Below are positions 8,394-16,669 of a stretch of 64,000 nt of DNA, piece after piece (positions within the stretch are counted from its first letter, which is position 1; each line of letters starts with the position of its first letter). The notes under the pieces were generated by a model. That model saw only the letters and a program-made list of their open reading frames with translations, was not told the DNA's origin and did no database searches. The translations under genes were made by a program, and so were the position numbers. Source of the DNA: Methylophaga marina (GTDB taxonomy: Bacteria > Pseudomonadota > Gammaproteobacteria > Nitrosococcales > Methylophagaceae); contig NZ_AP027741.1 in NCBI RefSeq assembly GCF_030296755.1, positions 2,419,475-2,483,474 on the forward strand, read 5' to 3'.

Positions 8394-11102
8394 ATGAGTT
8401 CATCAAAAAGTAGCGTTACAGCATGGCATACCATGAGTGTCGACTCTTCATTTGAAGCATTAACGACTTCAGCAGCAGGACTGGATTCGCAGGAAGCAAG
8501 TGAGAGACTCCGTCAGTACGGAAAAAACAGTCTGCCAAAGGCAAAAAAACGCAGTGCTGTTATCCGGTTTCTCAGTCATTTTCATAATATTCTTATTTAT
8601 GTATTGCTGGGATCTGCTGTTGTTACTGCCGCTCTTGCCCATTGGATTGATACCGGTGTCATCCTGGCCGTTGTTATGGCTAATGCGATTATTGGCTTTA
8701 TTCAGGAGGGTAAAGCCGAATCAGCTATGGGGGCGATCCAACAAATGCTGGCACCGGTTGCTCATGTTATTCGTGGTGCTGAAAGAGTCAGTATTGAGGG
8801 TGAAGAGCTGGTTCCGGGTGATATTGTCTTGATTGAAGCAGGCGATAAAGTCCCTGCTGACTTACGCTTATTTGATGCCCATGGCTTATCTATACAAGAG
8901 TCAATTCTGACAGGTGAATCTGTAGCGGTAGAAAAACTGACCCGTTCAGTTGATGAGCAAGCAGCGCTCGGTGACCGAAGCTGTATGGCCTTTTCTGGAA
9001 CATTGGTGGCTTCTGGACAGGGGAAAGGCATTGTTGTTGCTACTGGTGGAAATACTGAGATTGGTCGTATCAGTAGTTTGCTTTCAGAGGTGGAAACGTT
9101 AACAACGCCACTCATCAGGCAGATGAATGTGTTTGCTAAATGGTTAACGCTGATTATTCTGGTACTCGCCTCACTACTGCTGGTTTTTGGTTATCTCTAT
9201 ACTCAGCATGATCTTGCTGTGATGTTTATGTCCGTCGTAGGGTTGTCTGTAGCAGCTATCCCGGAAGGTCTCCCTGCGGTACTGACAATTACTCTGGCAA
9301 TTGGTGTTCAAGCTATGGCCAGACGCCAGGCCATAGTTCGTCGCTTGCCCGCGATTGAAACATTAGGTTCGGTGTCTGTGATTTGTTCTGATAAAACCGG
9401 CACATTGACTCGTAATGAAATGATGGTGGCCTCGGTTGTCACTTATCAGCATGCGTTTACCTTAGAGGGCGAGGGCTATAATCCTGAAGGCGATTTGAAG
9501 TTAAATGATCGGTGTATTTCACCAACAGAGCATAGTGCATTAGAAGAAATGGCTCGTGCGGCCGCGCTATGTAATGACGCTTCGCTAGTAGAAAAGTCAG
9601 GTGTCTGGCATAGCGAAGGTGATCCCATGGAAGGCGCTTTATTGTCCTTTGCTGGCAAAATGAATCTCGATGTCAGGCTGGAACAATCCGTATGGAAACG
9701 GAGTGATGCAATTCCTTTTGATGCCCGCCACCGCTTCATGGCAACGCTAAGTCATGACCATCAACATCATGCTTGTATTTTTGTTAAAGGTGCGCCGGAG
9801 CGACTATTAGAAATGTGTGGCAGTCAGCGTAGCACTGATGGCAAAGTTGAACCTTTAGATATGGCCTATTGGCAGCAACAAATGCTGACTATTGCTGCAA
9901 AAGGCCAACGTTTGTTGGCGTTTGCCGTTAAACCCGTTAACACTGACTATACTGTTTTGGAGCAGGATGATCTCAACGAGTCTCTGATAATGTTAGGGAT
10001 GGTCGGCATGATTGATCCCCCTCGAACGGAAGCCATAAGCGCTGTGGCTGAATGTCACCAGGCTGGTATCCGTGTGAAAATGATTACGGGCGATCATGCC
10101 GAAACCGCTGCTGCAATAGGTAAACAAATTGGCCTGAAAAATCCGAATAAAGTGCTGACTGGATTAGATATTGATGGCATGGATGAGCAGCAGTTAAAAG
10201 CCAATGTTATTGATTGCGATATTTTTGCCCGTACCAGTCCTGAGCATAAATTAAGACTTGTTACAGCAATACAGGCACATGATTTGACTGTCGCCATGAC
10301 TGGAGATGGTGTGAATGATGCCCCTGCACTTAAACGTGCTGATGCCGGTATTGCGATGGGACTTAAAGGTTCTGAAGCAGCAAAAGAAGCGGCTGAATTG
10401 GTACTGGCCGATGATAACTTTGCCACGATTGTGTCAGCTGTCCGCGAAGGGCGAACGGTCTATGATAATTTGAAAAAGATTATCAGCTGGACCTTGCCGA
10501 CCAATGCCGGTGAAGCCATGACGATCATTGTCGCTTTGCTGTTTGGTATGACATTGCCTATTACTCCGGTTCAGATTCTCTGGGTGAATCTGATAACAGC
10601 AGTGACTTTAGGTATTGCTCTGGCTTTTGAACCAACAGAAGAAAATACCATGCGCCGGCCTCCACGATCGCGAAATGAATCGTTATTAAGTGCCGAGTTG
10701 TTGTGGCATATTGTCTTGGTCTCTTTGCTTTTCTTGGGTGGTGTCTATGGTATTTACGACTATGCTATTAGTCAGGGATATTCGGTTGAACTTGCACGAA
10801 CACTGGCCGTCAATACGCTGGTTGTAATGGAAATTTTCCACTTATTTTTTATTCGGAATATTCACGGTACATCGATCACCTGGAAAGCTATCTGTGGCAC
10901 AAAAGTCATTTGGCGGGTGGTTTTTGTGATTAGTTGCGCCCAGTTTGCTATTACCTATCATCCTTGGCTTCAGACTATTTTGGGTACCGAAAGTATTTCT
11001 TTTTGGGATGGCGTTCTGGTGATAGCTATTGGTGTGATGTTATTTATTGTGATTGAACTGGAAAAGCAGCTGCGTCTTTTTGTGCGGCATGCCAGAGTAT
11101 AA
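8394..11102 (+). CDS. P2-type cation-transporting ATPase (Ca2+/PacL-like)
   Basis: About 902 residues with the complete P-type ATPase order: N-terminal cation-ATPase domain, TGES actuator motif (about residue 173), PEGLPA in M4 (about 290), phosphorylation site DKTGTLT (Asp about 333), nucleotide domain with KGAPERLLE, and hinge TGDGVNDAPAL (about 636). A C-terminal bundle of hydrophobic segments follows. PEGLPA is the ion-site signature of P-IIA (SERCA-like) pumps, so Ca2+ is likely, though related Mg2+ or Mn2+ pumps share it. The ATG at 8394 has GTGAGG at a sensible distance; a GTG at 8388 is an alternative. Appears monocistronic. Confidence 0.9.
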   Translation: MSSSKSSVTAWHTMSVDSSFEALTTSAAGLDSQEASERLRQYGKNSLPKAKKRSAVIRFLSHFHNILIYVLLGSAVVTAALAHWIDTGVILAVVMANAIIGFIQEGKAESAMGAIQQMLAPVAHVIRGAERVSIEGEELVPGDIVLIEAGDKVPADLRLFDAHGLSIQESILTGESVAVEKLTRSVDEQAALGDRSCMAFSGTLVASGQGKGIVVATGGNTEIGRISSLLSEVETLTTPLIRQMNVFAKWLTLIILVLASLLLVFGYLYTQHDLAVMFMSVVGLSVAAIPEGLPAVLTITLAIGVQAMARRQAIVRRLPAIETLGSVSVICSDKTGTLTRNEMMVASVVTYQHAFTLEGEGYNPEGDLKLNDRCISPTEHSALEEMARAAALCNDASLVEKSGVWHSEGDPMEGALLSFAGKMNLDVRLEQSVWKRSDAIPFDARHRFMATLSHDHQHHACIFVKGAPERLLEMCGSQRSTDGKVEPLDMAYWQQQMLTIAAKGQRLLAFAVKPVNTDYTVLEQDDLNESLIMLGMVGMIDPPRTEAISAVAECHQAGIRVKMITGDHAETAAAIGKQIGLKNPNKVLTGLDIDGMDEQQLKANVIDCDIFARTSPEHKLRLVTAIQAHDLTVAMTGDGVNDAPALKRADAGIAMGLKGSEAAKEAAELVLADDNFATIVSAVREGRTVYDNLKKIISWTLPTNAGEAMTIIVALLFGMTLPITPVQILWVNLITAVTLGIALAFEPTEENTMRRPPRSRNESLLSAELLWHIVLVSLLFLGGVYGIYDYAISQGYSVELARTLAVNTLVVMEIFHLFFIRNIHGTSITWKAICGTKVIWRVVFVISCAQFAITYHPWLQTILGTESISFWDGVLVIAIGVMLFIVIELEKQLRLFVRHARV

Positions 11103-11149
11103 GTGATGAAGTATGCTGGTTAATTAAAGTGGACGTTCAAGAGAAATCA

Positions 11150-11491
11150 ATGTGTGGAGCAAGGAATAAAAAGAAAACCGTTCTTCGAGACGAACGTGAC
11201 AGGCGAGGACTTCGGTTTCTGAGTGCAGAAATTCAGCAAAATGGCGATCTGGTTTTTGAAGGACAAGATCTAGGGCCTGCTGTTGAAGAGTTTTTTGGCT
11301 CCTCCGAGTATGAATGGCGGTGGACGATAAAGGCAGAGCATATGCCGATCTTACAAAAAGCTCTGGGTGTGGATGGAGATATCATCAACTTGCTTGAAAC
11401 GCGTTTCAGTAATGAAAAATCAGCCGGTGTGTTGTCTTTTTTGGAAGAGCATAATATTCCTTATGAATCCTGGCATCGGTATGGCGATTAG
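11150..11491 (+). CDS. Small hypothetical protein
   Basis: About 113 residues (120 if GTG at 11129 is used). The ATG at 11150 is preceded by AAGAGAAA, a better ribosome site than that before the GTG. The N-terminus is basic (CGARNKKK, RDERDRRG). The rest is acidic and soluble with no membrane segment, ending in the aromatic stretch IPYESWHRYGD. Phrases such as GDLVFEGQDLGPAVEEFFG and YEWRWTI suggest a compact domain of the kind found in many uncharacterised proteobacterial proteins. I do not recognise a characterised family, and there is no operon partner. Confidence 0.6.
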   Translation: MCGARNKKKTVLRDERDRRGLRFLSAEIQQNGDLVFEGQDLGPAVEEFFGSSEYEWRWTIKAEHMPILQKALGVDGDIINLLETRFSNEKSAGVLSFLEEHNIPYESWHRYGD

Positions 11492-11502
11492 CCTTTATTC
11501 AT

Positions 11503-11538
11503 AAACCTAATCACATGATTTAGTCATTGTGATGGTTT
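11503..11538. other. Hairpin in the gap after the 11.2-kb gene
   Basis: AAACC (11503-11507) with ATCACA (11510-11515) pairs with TGTGAT-GGTTT (11528-11538). It lacks a T tract, so terminator function is doubtful. The rest of 11539-11700 shows nothing recognisable. Confidence 0.3.
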
Positions 11539-11712
11539 AGGGCTCACATAAAGAGGATGAGCGAATAAATAAACTATCACTTCTTAGTGATTGCGCCCAT
11601 ACTGACTATCTATGTACCGACATTGATTGGCGTTGATGTTTCTACCTAGAACATGCCCTCAAATTTGCAATAAGCAGTTGAGGTTAATGCATTCAATTAA
11701 CAGGTGAATATC

Positions 11713-11829
11713 ATGAGTAAAGGTCAAGATAGTAAAAAGAATCAGAAAAAAGCACCGCTATTAACGGCGAAAGAAAAGAAAGCAGCAAAAAAGGCCAAAC
11801 AAGAAGATAAGAACGTTTTCGGCCATTAA
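11713..11829 (+). CDS. 38-residue Lys-rich small protein
   Basis: A short gene below common length cut-offs. It starts MSKGQDSKKN, continues through an Ala/Lys run (AKEKKAAKKAKQED) and ends KNVFGH before TAA. Support comes from an AGGTGA ribosome site 5 bases upstream and a textbook terminator immediately after the stop. The composition (about one third Lys, no membrane segment) suggests a nucleic-acid-associated or stress-type protein, but no function can be assigned. Similar tiny Lys-rich proteins occur in other gammaproteobacteria. Confidence 0.7.
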   Translation: MSKGQDSKKNQKKAPLLTAKEKKAAKKAKQEDKNVFGH

Positions 11830-11831
11830 TC

Positions 11832-11866
11832 AAAAAAGGCTACTCAATCTCTGAGTAGCCTTTTTT
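11832..11866. terminator. Bidirectional rho-independent terminator
   Basis: GGCTACTCA (11838-11846) and TGAGTAGCC (11852-11860) form a perfect 9-bp stem with a 5-base loop. A6 precedes and T6 follows it, so it can serve the small gene on the plus strand and tesA on the minus strand. Confidence 0.92.
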
Positions 11867-11903
11867 CTGTCATCACTTATAACAGTGTGTGGTAAAACTA
11901 TTC

Positions 11904-12527
11904 TTATTTAGCCTCATCCAGTAGTGGCAGCAATGCCGGCTTAATATTCTGTAATACAACAGGTTGGCCTTCTTTATTTGGGTGCAAGCCATCAGCCTGC
12001 ATCAAGGTTTTATCAAGAGCGACACCTTTCAGCATAAAAGGCACATAAGCCAGTTGATATTGCTCTGCCAACTCTTTGTATAAATTAAAAAACATCTCTG
12101 TATAACGTTTACCGTAATTCTGTGGAATCTGGTTGCCTACTAACAGCACCTTGGCGTCAGCTTTATGTGCCTGTTCAATCATGGATTCAAGATTCTGTTT
12201 GGTTTGTGTCAGTGGATAGCCACGTAAGGCATCATTTGCGCCCAATTCCAGAATGACCCAGCTGGGTTTATGTTCTGACAACAGTTGTTTAAAGCGGGCT
12301 AAACCGCCTTGCGTGGTTTCACCACTGACGCTGGCATTCACAATGGTAATTTCCGGGTGAGACTCAGATAGTTGATTTTCCAGTAAACTAACCCAACCTA
12401 ATTCTGGTCGGAGATTATGGGCAGCACTCAGGCTGTCTCCCATAACTAGCAATGTCGATGCTGATACTGCGTTGCTCATCAATAAACTGATGAGTAACAC
12501 AAACCAATATTGTCTTTTTAAAAACAT
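11904..12527 (-). CDS. tesA: Periplasmic GDSL esterase/thioesterase TesA-like
   Basis: A 207-residue SGNH hydrolase with a signal peptide (hydrophobic residues 8-17, likely cleavage after Ala23). The conserved blocks are GDSLS (Ser32), a Gly block near LVNASVSGETT, GANDALRG with its Asn, and the DGLHPN Asp-His pair. The family enzyme in E. coli (TesA/ApeA/PldC) acts on acyl-CoA, lysophospholipids and esters. Its position beside divergent ybbA-ybbP is the conserved enterobacterial arrangement. A TAAAGG ribosome site precedes the start. Confidence 0.92.
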   Translation of the reverse strand: MFLKRQYWFVLLISLLMSNAVSASTLLVMGDSLSAAHNLRPELGWVSLLENQLSESHPEITIVNASVSGETTQGGLARFKQLLSEHKPSWVILELGANDALRGYPLTQTKQNLESMIEQAHKADAKVLLVGNQIPQNYGKRYTEMFFNLYKELAEQYQLAYVPFMLKGVALDKTLMQADGLHPNKEGQPVVLQNIKPALLPLLDEAK

Positions 12528-12550
12528 ACAAACCTTTAAGAGTGGAAAAC

Positions 12551-13261
12551 ATGGCAGTTACAACTGCAATCAAAGTAACGAATTTAACCCATACGGTATC
12601 GGCAAATACAGGCGATTTGACCATATTAAAAGGAATTAGTTTAGATATTCAGGAAGGTGAGTCGGTCGCCATTGTGGGAGCATCTGGTTCAGGTAAGTCG
12701 ACCTTGCTGGGCTTACTGGCAGGTTTAGATGTGAATACGTCTGGCGAGATTTATCTTTACGACCATGCTTTCTCAGCCATGGGTGAAGAGCAACGAGCCT
12801 TACTTCGCGGGCAATATGTCGGCTTTATCTTTCAATCTTTTCACTTGTTACCGAGTTTGCAGGCAGTTGAAAATGTGATGTTACCGGCCGAATTGAAGGG
12901 CGATAAAGATGCTCGTCAAAAGGCAGAAGCCTTATTGGAAAAAGTAGGGCTCTCGCATCGTTTAACGCATTATCCAAACCAGTTATCCGGTGGTGAGCAA
13001 CAACGTGTGGCCATTGCCAGAGCTTTTGCCTCCAGCCCGAAAATTCTGTTTGCTGATGAACCTACCGGCAATCTGGATGAAGGTAATGGTCGCATTATTA
13101 TCGAGCAGCTTTTTGAGATGAATAAAGAGCAGGGCACGACGTTGGTGATGGTGACACATGACAACCATCTGGCAGAAAAATGTGATCGTCAACTCGTGAT
13201 GTCTGCAGGTCAGTTGGTGGAAAAAACTAATGCAATTTGCCTTACGATTACTACTGCGTGA
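12551..13261 (+). CDS. ybbA: ABC transporter ATP-binding protein YbbA
   Basis: A MacB/LolD-type ATPase of 236 residues counted from ATG 12551 (a GTG at 12542 is in frame). Walker A GASGSGKST is at about residues 43-51. The signature is LSGGEQQRVAIARAFA and Walker B is ILFADEPTGNLD. It pairs with the YbbP permease, whose gene starts 32 bases before ybbA stops, indicating coupling. Only about 23 bases separate it from tesA, so the two divergent promoters must lie partly inside the coding regions. Confidence 0.92.
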   Translation: MAVTTAIKVTNLTHTVSANTGDLTILKGISLDIQEGESVAIVGASGSGKSTLLGLLAGLDVNTSGEIYLYDHAFSAMGEEQRALLRGQYVGFIFQSFHLLPSLQAVENVMLPAELKGDKDARQKAEALLEKVGLSHRLTHYPNQLSGGEQQRVAIARAFASSPKILFADEPTGNLDEGNGRIIIEQLFEMNKEQGTTLVMVTHDNHLAEKCDRQLVMSAGQLVEKTNAICLTITTA

Positions 13262-15689
13262 TATCCGTAGTGGCGACATTCTAACGCTGATTTTTGCGTT
13301 GATTATTTCTGTCAGCACCGTCACTGCGATTAGTTTATTTATTGATCGCCTACAACTGTCATTTGAAAGCGAGTCAGCCAACTTAATGGCGGCAGATCGC
13401 TTGATTAGCTCTGATGATACGATATCTGACAACTGGCAAACAAAAGCCGATGAGCTGGGGCTTAAACAAGCTCAACGCACCTCATTCCGAACCATGATAT
13501 TTGCCGGTGATAATTTACAACTCAGTCAGGTCAGTGCGGTGACAGCACTTTATCCTCTCAAAGGTGTTTATTTGGTTGACGATACCTTGTTCGGTACCGG
13601 GCATGAATATACTCAGCCGCCACAGCCGGGGAAGATCTGGCTGTCCTCACGCCTCGCCAGTTTATTAGGCGTCAATATTGGCGACAAGGTTGAGGTGGGT
13701 GAGACAAGTTTAACCGTTAGTCACTTTCTGGTCAGAGATCCCAATGCCAGTAGTTCGGCGTTTGCTATATCACCTCGTGCGGTGATTAATATGGCCGATC
13801 TGGCAGCAACACAAGTCATTATTCCTGGTAGTCGGGTGCGTTATAGCCTGTTACTGGCCGGTGATAAGGACTTATTAGAACAGTATGAAACATGGGTAAC
13901 GCCACAACTGAATGAGGGCCAACGCTGGCGGACGCCGACACAAAAAGGTGAGCGAATTGGTGACACCATTGGTAAAGCACAATCCTTTTTATTATTAGCT
14001 GGAACACTCGCGGTTATCCTGTCTGGGATTGCTATGGCCTTAGCTTCATCTCGATTTGTAAAACGCCACTTGATGCAGGTTGCCGTGTTAAAAACACTAG
14101 GTGCCACACCGAAAAAACTAGTGCAGGTATTCCTTATCCAGTTTATCGCCCTGTTTGTAATAGGGGCTGGCATTGGTCTGGCTGCTGGGTGGGCAGGGCA
14201 ACTGATTATTTCATCCATGCTGGCGGGGCTAATGTCGACCGCTTTGCCCGAGCCTTCATTAAGTCGATTATGGCTGGGTGTGGCGACAGGGCTGGTTTCT
14301 ATGCTGGCATTTTGTTTTCCATTGATACAGCGTCTGATTAAGGTGTCACCGATGTCAGTGTTGCAGCCAGGTTTTAAAGTAGAACAAAACACGGTCATTA
14401 TTTATAGCATTGGTTTTGTCGGTATGTTTGGTTTGATGTGCCTGTATACAGGCGGATTAATTCTACCGAGCATTATGATGTTAGCCATTGTTGGCATTGG
14501 TCTTTTAGTCGCCTTACTGGGTTATGGCGTATTTAGCTTCGGCCGTTCACTGACCACAGGAGCGACCAGTGGCTGGCAGATAGGCTTTGCTGCTTTATAT
14601 CGTCGATTGTTTCCCAACTTATTTCAGTTATTGGTGTTTACGCTGATTATTATGCTGGGGCTGATATTAGTCGGTGTGAAATCGAACCTGATTTCAGATT
14701 GGCAACAGCAGTTACCGGCAGATGCACCTAATCACTATTTGTTTAATGTTCAGGCCGATCAGATTGACCAAATCGATAAGGTTACAGACTCGCTGAATAT
14801 CAAACGCTCTGACTGGTTCCCAATGGTTCGGGGGCGAGTTATCAACATCAATGGCACATCGGTACAGACTCTTTACCCTGAAGATAAACCCGAGCCCGAA
14901 TTGTTTTCACGTGAATTGAATCTGACCTGGTCTGAGGAAATAGGTAAGGGTAGTAAGTTGATTGACGGTGACTTTAATGCGAATGGCCTGTCTATCGAGC
15001 AACGGGTGATGCAAGAAGCGAATTTGAAAATAGGTGACAAGCTCACCATTAATATTGGTGGTAATGACATTACCTTACCCATTACCTCAGTACGAGAGGT
15101 TGACTGGGGTTCAATGCAGCCAAATTTCTATCTGATTTTGCCCAAACAAGCTTTAGCAGATTATCCGGCTAACTTTGTCAGTAGTGTCTTTATCAGCCAG
15201 CAAAATGCACAACCTTTTTATAAGGCTATGTCTCAATTCCCTACGGTCTCGATGTTGAATGTCGGTGATTTATTAAAACAAGTGCAGACCGTAATCGGGC
15301 AGTTATCACAGGCGATTCAGCTGGTGTTGCTGTGCATATTAAGTGCTGGTGCGTTGGTATTACTGGCAAGCGTACGCTCAACATTAGAAGAGCGCCTGGA
15401 AGAGGGGGCTTTATTACGCGTGCTGGGTGCTAAAAAATCCTTGGTACAACAAGCCTTATTTGTCGAGTTTGGCGCACTGGGATTATTCTCAGGACTGATT
15501 GCCGCTGCTGGAGCCGAAGCCTGCCTGTATGGTTTACAGGTATTTGTCTTTAAAGCAGAAGCGAGTTGGCATCCTTTGTTGTGGAGTTTAGGACCACTAA
15601 TTGGTGTCGTCGTTATTTCCGCAATCGGTTTATTTGCCAGCAGAAAAGTATCCAGCGTGCCACCGATGCATTTATTACGGGAAGTGTAA
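13230..15689 (+). CDS. ybbP: FtsX-like ABC permease YbbP
   Basis: An 819-residue permease with the YbbP/FtsX plan: an N-terminal membrane segment (about residues 15-40), a large periplasmic domain, a block of membrane helices (about 250-450), a second soluble domain, and three C-terminal helices ending about residue 805. The ATPase partner YbbA lies upstream. The complex is thought to act on envelope lipids or lipoproteins with TesA, but its substrate is not established. A diverged copy of the codons for LFSGLIAAAGA (about 15486-15518) recurs near 18172, beyond the cassette patch. Confidence 0.92.
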   Translation: MQFALRLLLRDIRSGDILTLIFALIISVSTVTAISLFIDRLQLSFESESANLMAADRLISSDDTISDNWQTKADELGLKQAQRTSFRTMIFAGDNLQLSQVSAVTALYPLKGVYLVDDTLFGTGHEYTQPPQPGKIWLSSRLASLLGVNIGDKVEVGETSLTVSHFLVRDPNASSSAFAISPRAVINMADLAATQVIIPGSRVRYSLLLAGDKDLLEQYETWVTPQLNEGQRWRTPTQKGERIGDTIGKAQSFLLLAGTLAVILSGIAMALASSRFVKRHLMQVAVLKTLGATPKKLVQVFLIQFIALFVIGAGIGLAAGWAGQLIISSMLAGLMSTALPEPSLSRLWLGVATGLVSMLAFCFPLIQRLIKVSPMSVLQPGFKVEQNTVIIYSIGFVGMFGLMCLYTGGLILPSIMMLAIVGIGLLVALLGYGVFSFGRSLTTGATSGWQIGFAALYRRLFPNLFQLLVFTLIIMLGLILVGVKSNLISDWQQQLPADAPNHYLFNVQADQIDQIDKVTDSLNIKRSDWFPMVRGRVININGTSVQTLYPEDKPEPELFSRELNLTWSEEIGKGSKLIDGDFNANGLSIEQRVMQEANLKIGDKLTINIGGNDITLPITSVREVDWGSMQPNFYLILPKQALADYPANFVSSVFISQQNAQPFYKAMSQFPTVSMLNVGDLLKQVQTVIGQLSQAIQLVLLCILSAGALVLLASVRSTLEERLEEGALLRVLGAKKSLVQQALFVEFGALGLFSGLIAAAGAEACLYGLQVFVFKAEASWHPLLWSLGPLIGVVVISAIGLFASRKVSSVPPMHLLREV

Positions 15690-15876
15690 TTAAGACCTAA
15701 GCAAAGTTAGATTGGTGATAGCGATACTAACGAGTTCATGCGTATAAACCAGTATCTAAAGATACTAAAGGGCTGGCACTATTTTTCATCATCAGTTCAT
15801 GACTTTGGCCCCATAATTCCATGAGTAATAAATTACTTCCATTAATAATCAATGTGTTAAAGTCCTTGAAAAGGAA

Positions 15877-15925
15877 TTATAAGGCGGCCTGTTTAATATT
15901 TATTATGAGGCCGGTGGCCTTATAA
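15877..15925. repeat. Imperfect hairpin upstream of the first cassette
   Basis: TTATAAGGC (15877-15885) pairs perfectly with GCCTTATAA (15917-15925). Inside, GGCC (15886-15889) pairs with GGCC (15909-15912), with four unpaired bases only on the 3' side. The asymmetry recalls folded integron sites, but no RYYYAAC box lies at the expected place on its 5' side. The remainder of 15690-15876 holds nothing I can recognise. Confidence 0.5.
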
Positions 15926-15933
15926 AATAGATT

Positions 15934-15940
15934 GTTAGAT
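15934..15940 (+). other. Integron-type core site (GTTRRRY) opening the first cassette
   Basis: GTTAGAT matches GTTRRRY. The next 13 bases hold the ribosome site and start of the GNAT gene, the usual geometry at the 5' end of a gene cassette. No matching attI or complete upstream attC is visible. Confidence 0.5.
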
Positions 15941-15953
15941 TTAGGAGATGGTC

Positions 15954-16601
15954 ATGCACCTCGACTGTGTTTATCCCAAAGAAGAAATAGAGCAAAAATT
16001 TGAAAAGCCAGTCAGTATCGAGATGTACGGCATGAATCAGATTGATGCTATTGCGGAACTTGAACCAGGTTGCTTGCATGAAATTGGTGCCAACGCATGG
16101 ATGCACTACGTTGAGTCCGGTGCGAAAGTCGATCCTCAGAAACTGTCACAGTATTTTGACAACAGCGATCCGTATCTATTCCGGCATGTTGAAAAGGTAA
16201 TCAAGAGGAAGGTAATTCAGGATATTATTTTGGTTCATGCAAAAGTCGATGATGCTGAGTTAGAAAACAACATCTGCGGCAAGCTTCTTTTGGCCCGAAC
16301 CTATCCCAATAATATGCATATTTCGGATGTAGAGTTCAGCAACATCTATGAGCCCGTGCCAGAGTCAGAGCAGCAATATACCTATCATGAGTATCGTAGT
16401 TTAGGACTGTTCTCGACTCTTCTGGATAATGTGTGTCGATTTAGTCGGGAAAACAAAATTTCAAGAATTACTCTCTCTGCTGCATCGTCTGATCAAGTGC
16501 ACTACTTTGAAACCCATGGGTTTAAAGTCGAAGACACGGAATTCGCCCGGCAGGCTCAGGAGTATGGGATGAGCATACCGATGAGCCGGAAACCAATTTA
16601 A
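15954..16601 (+). CDS. GNAT-family acetyltransferase-like cassette gene
   Basis: About 215 residues. The start is set by AGGAG at 15943-15947: ATG 15948 would be too close, ATG 15954 has a 6-base spacing. The C-terminal third looks like a GNAT fold. YRSLGLFSTLLDNVCRFSRE matches the acetyl-CoA pyrophosphate loop region, followed by ITLSAASSDQVHYFETHGF, the usual final strand-helix-strand. The N-terminal two thirds is unrecognised. The stop codon lies inside the R'' box of an attC site, as expected of a compact cassette. No substrate can be inferred. Confidence 0.65.
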   Translation: MHLDCVYPKEEIEQKFEKPVSIEMYGMNQIDAIAELEPGCLHEIGANAWMHYVESGAKVDPQKLSQYFDNSDPYLFRHVEKVIKRKVIQDIILVHAKVDDAELENNICGKLLLARTYPNNMHISDVEFSNIYEPVPESEQQYTYHEYRSLGLFSTLLDNVCRFSRENKISRITLSAASSDQVHYFETHGFKVEDTEFARQAQEYGMSIPMSRKPI

Positions 16602-16656
16602 CAATTCGCGTAAGGCGGATGTCCCTGACGGGCTGCCGCTTCGCTCCGTGTTAAGC
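16596..16656 (+). other. attC recombination site (integron cassette junction)
   Basis: The 61-bp site runs from ATTTAAC (RYYYAAC, 16596-16602) to GTTAAGC (GTTRRRY, 16650-16656). Between them the arms fold on themselves: TTAACA with TGTTAA, then CGC, then AAGGCGG against CCGCTT, then CCC against GGG. Unpaired extra bases lie on one arm, as in genuine attC hairpins. The boxes overlap the stop of the upstream gene and lie 13 bases before the next start. Confidence 0.82.
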
Positions 16657-16669
16657 ATATGGAGAGACA

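Noticed and set aside
15866-15899. TTGAAA and TAATAT as a promoter for the first cassette
   Set aside because: Spacing of 20-22 bases is too long and the sequence overlaps the hairpin; evidence too weak to list.
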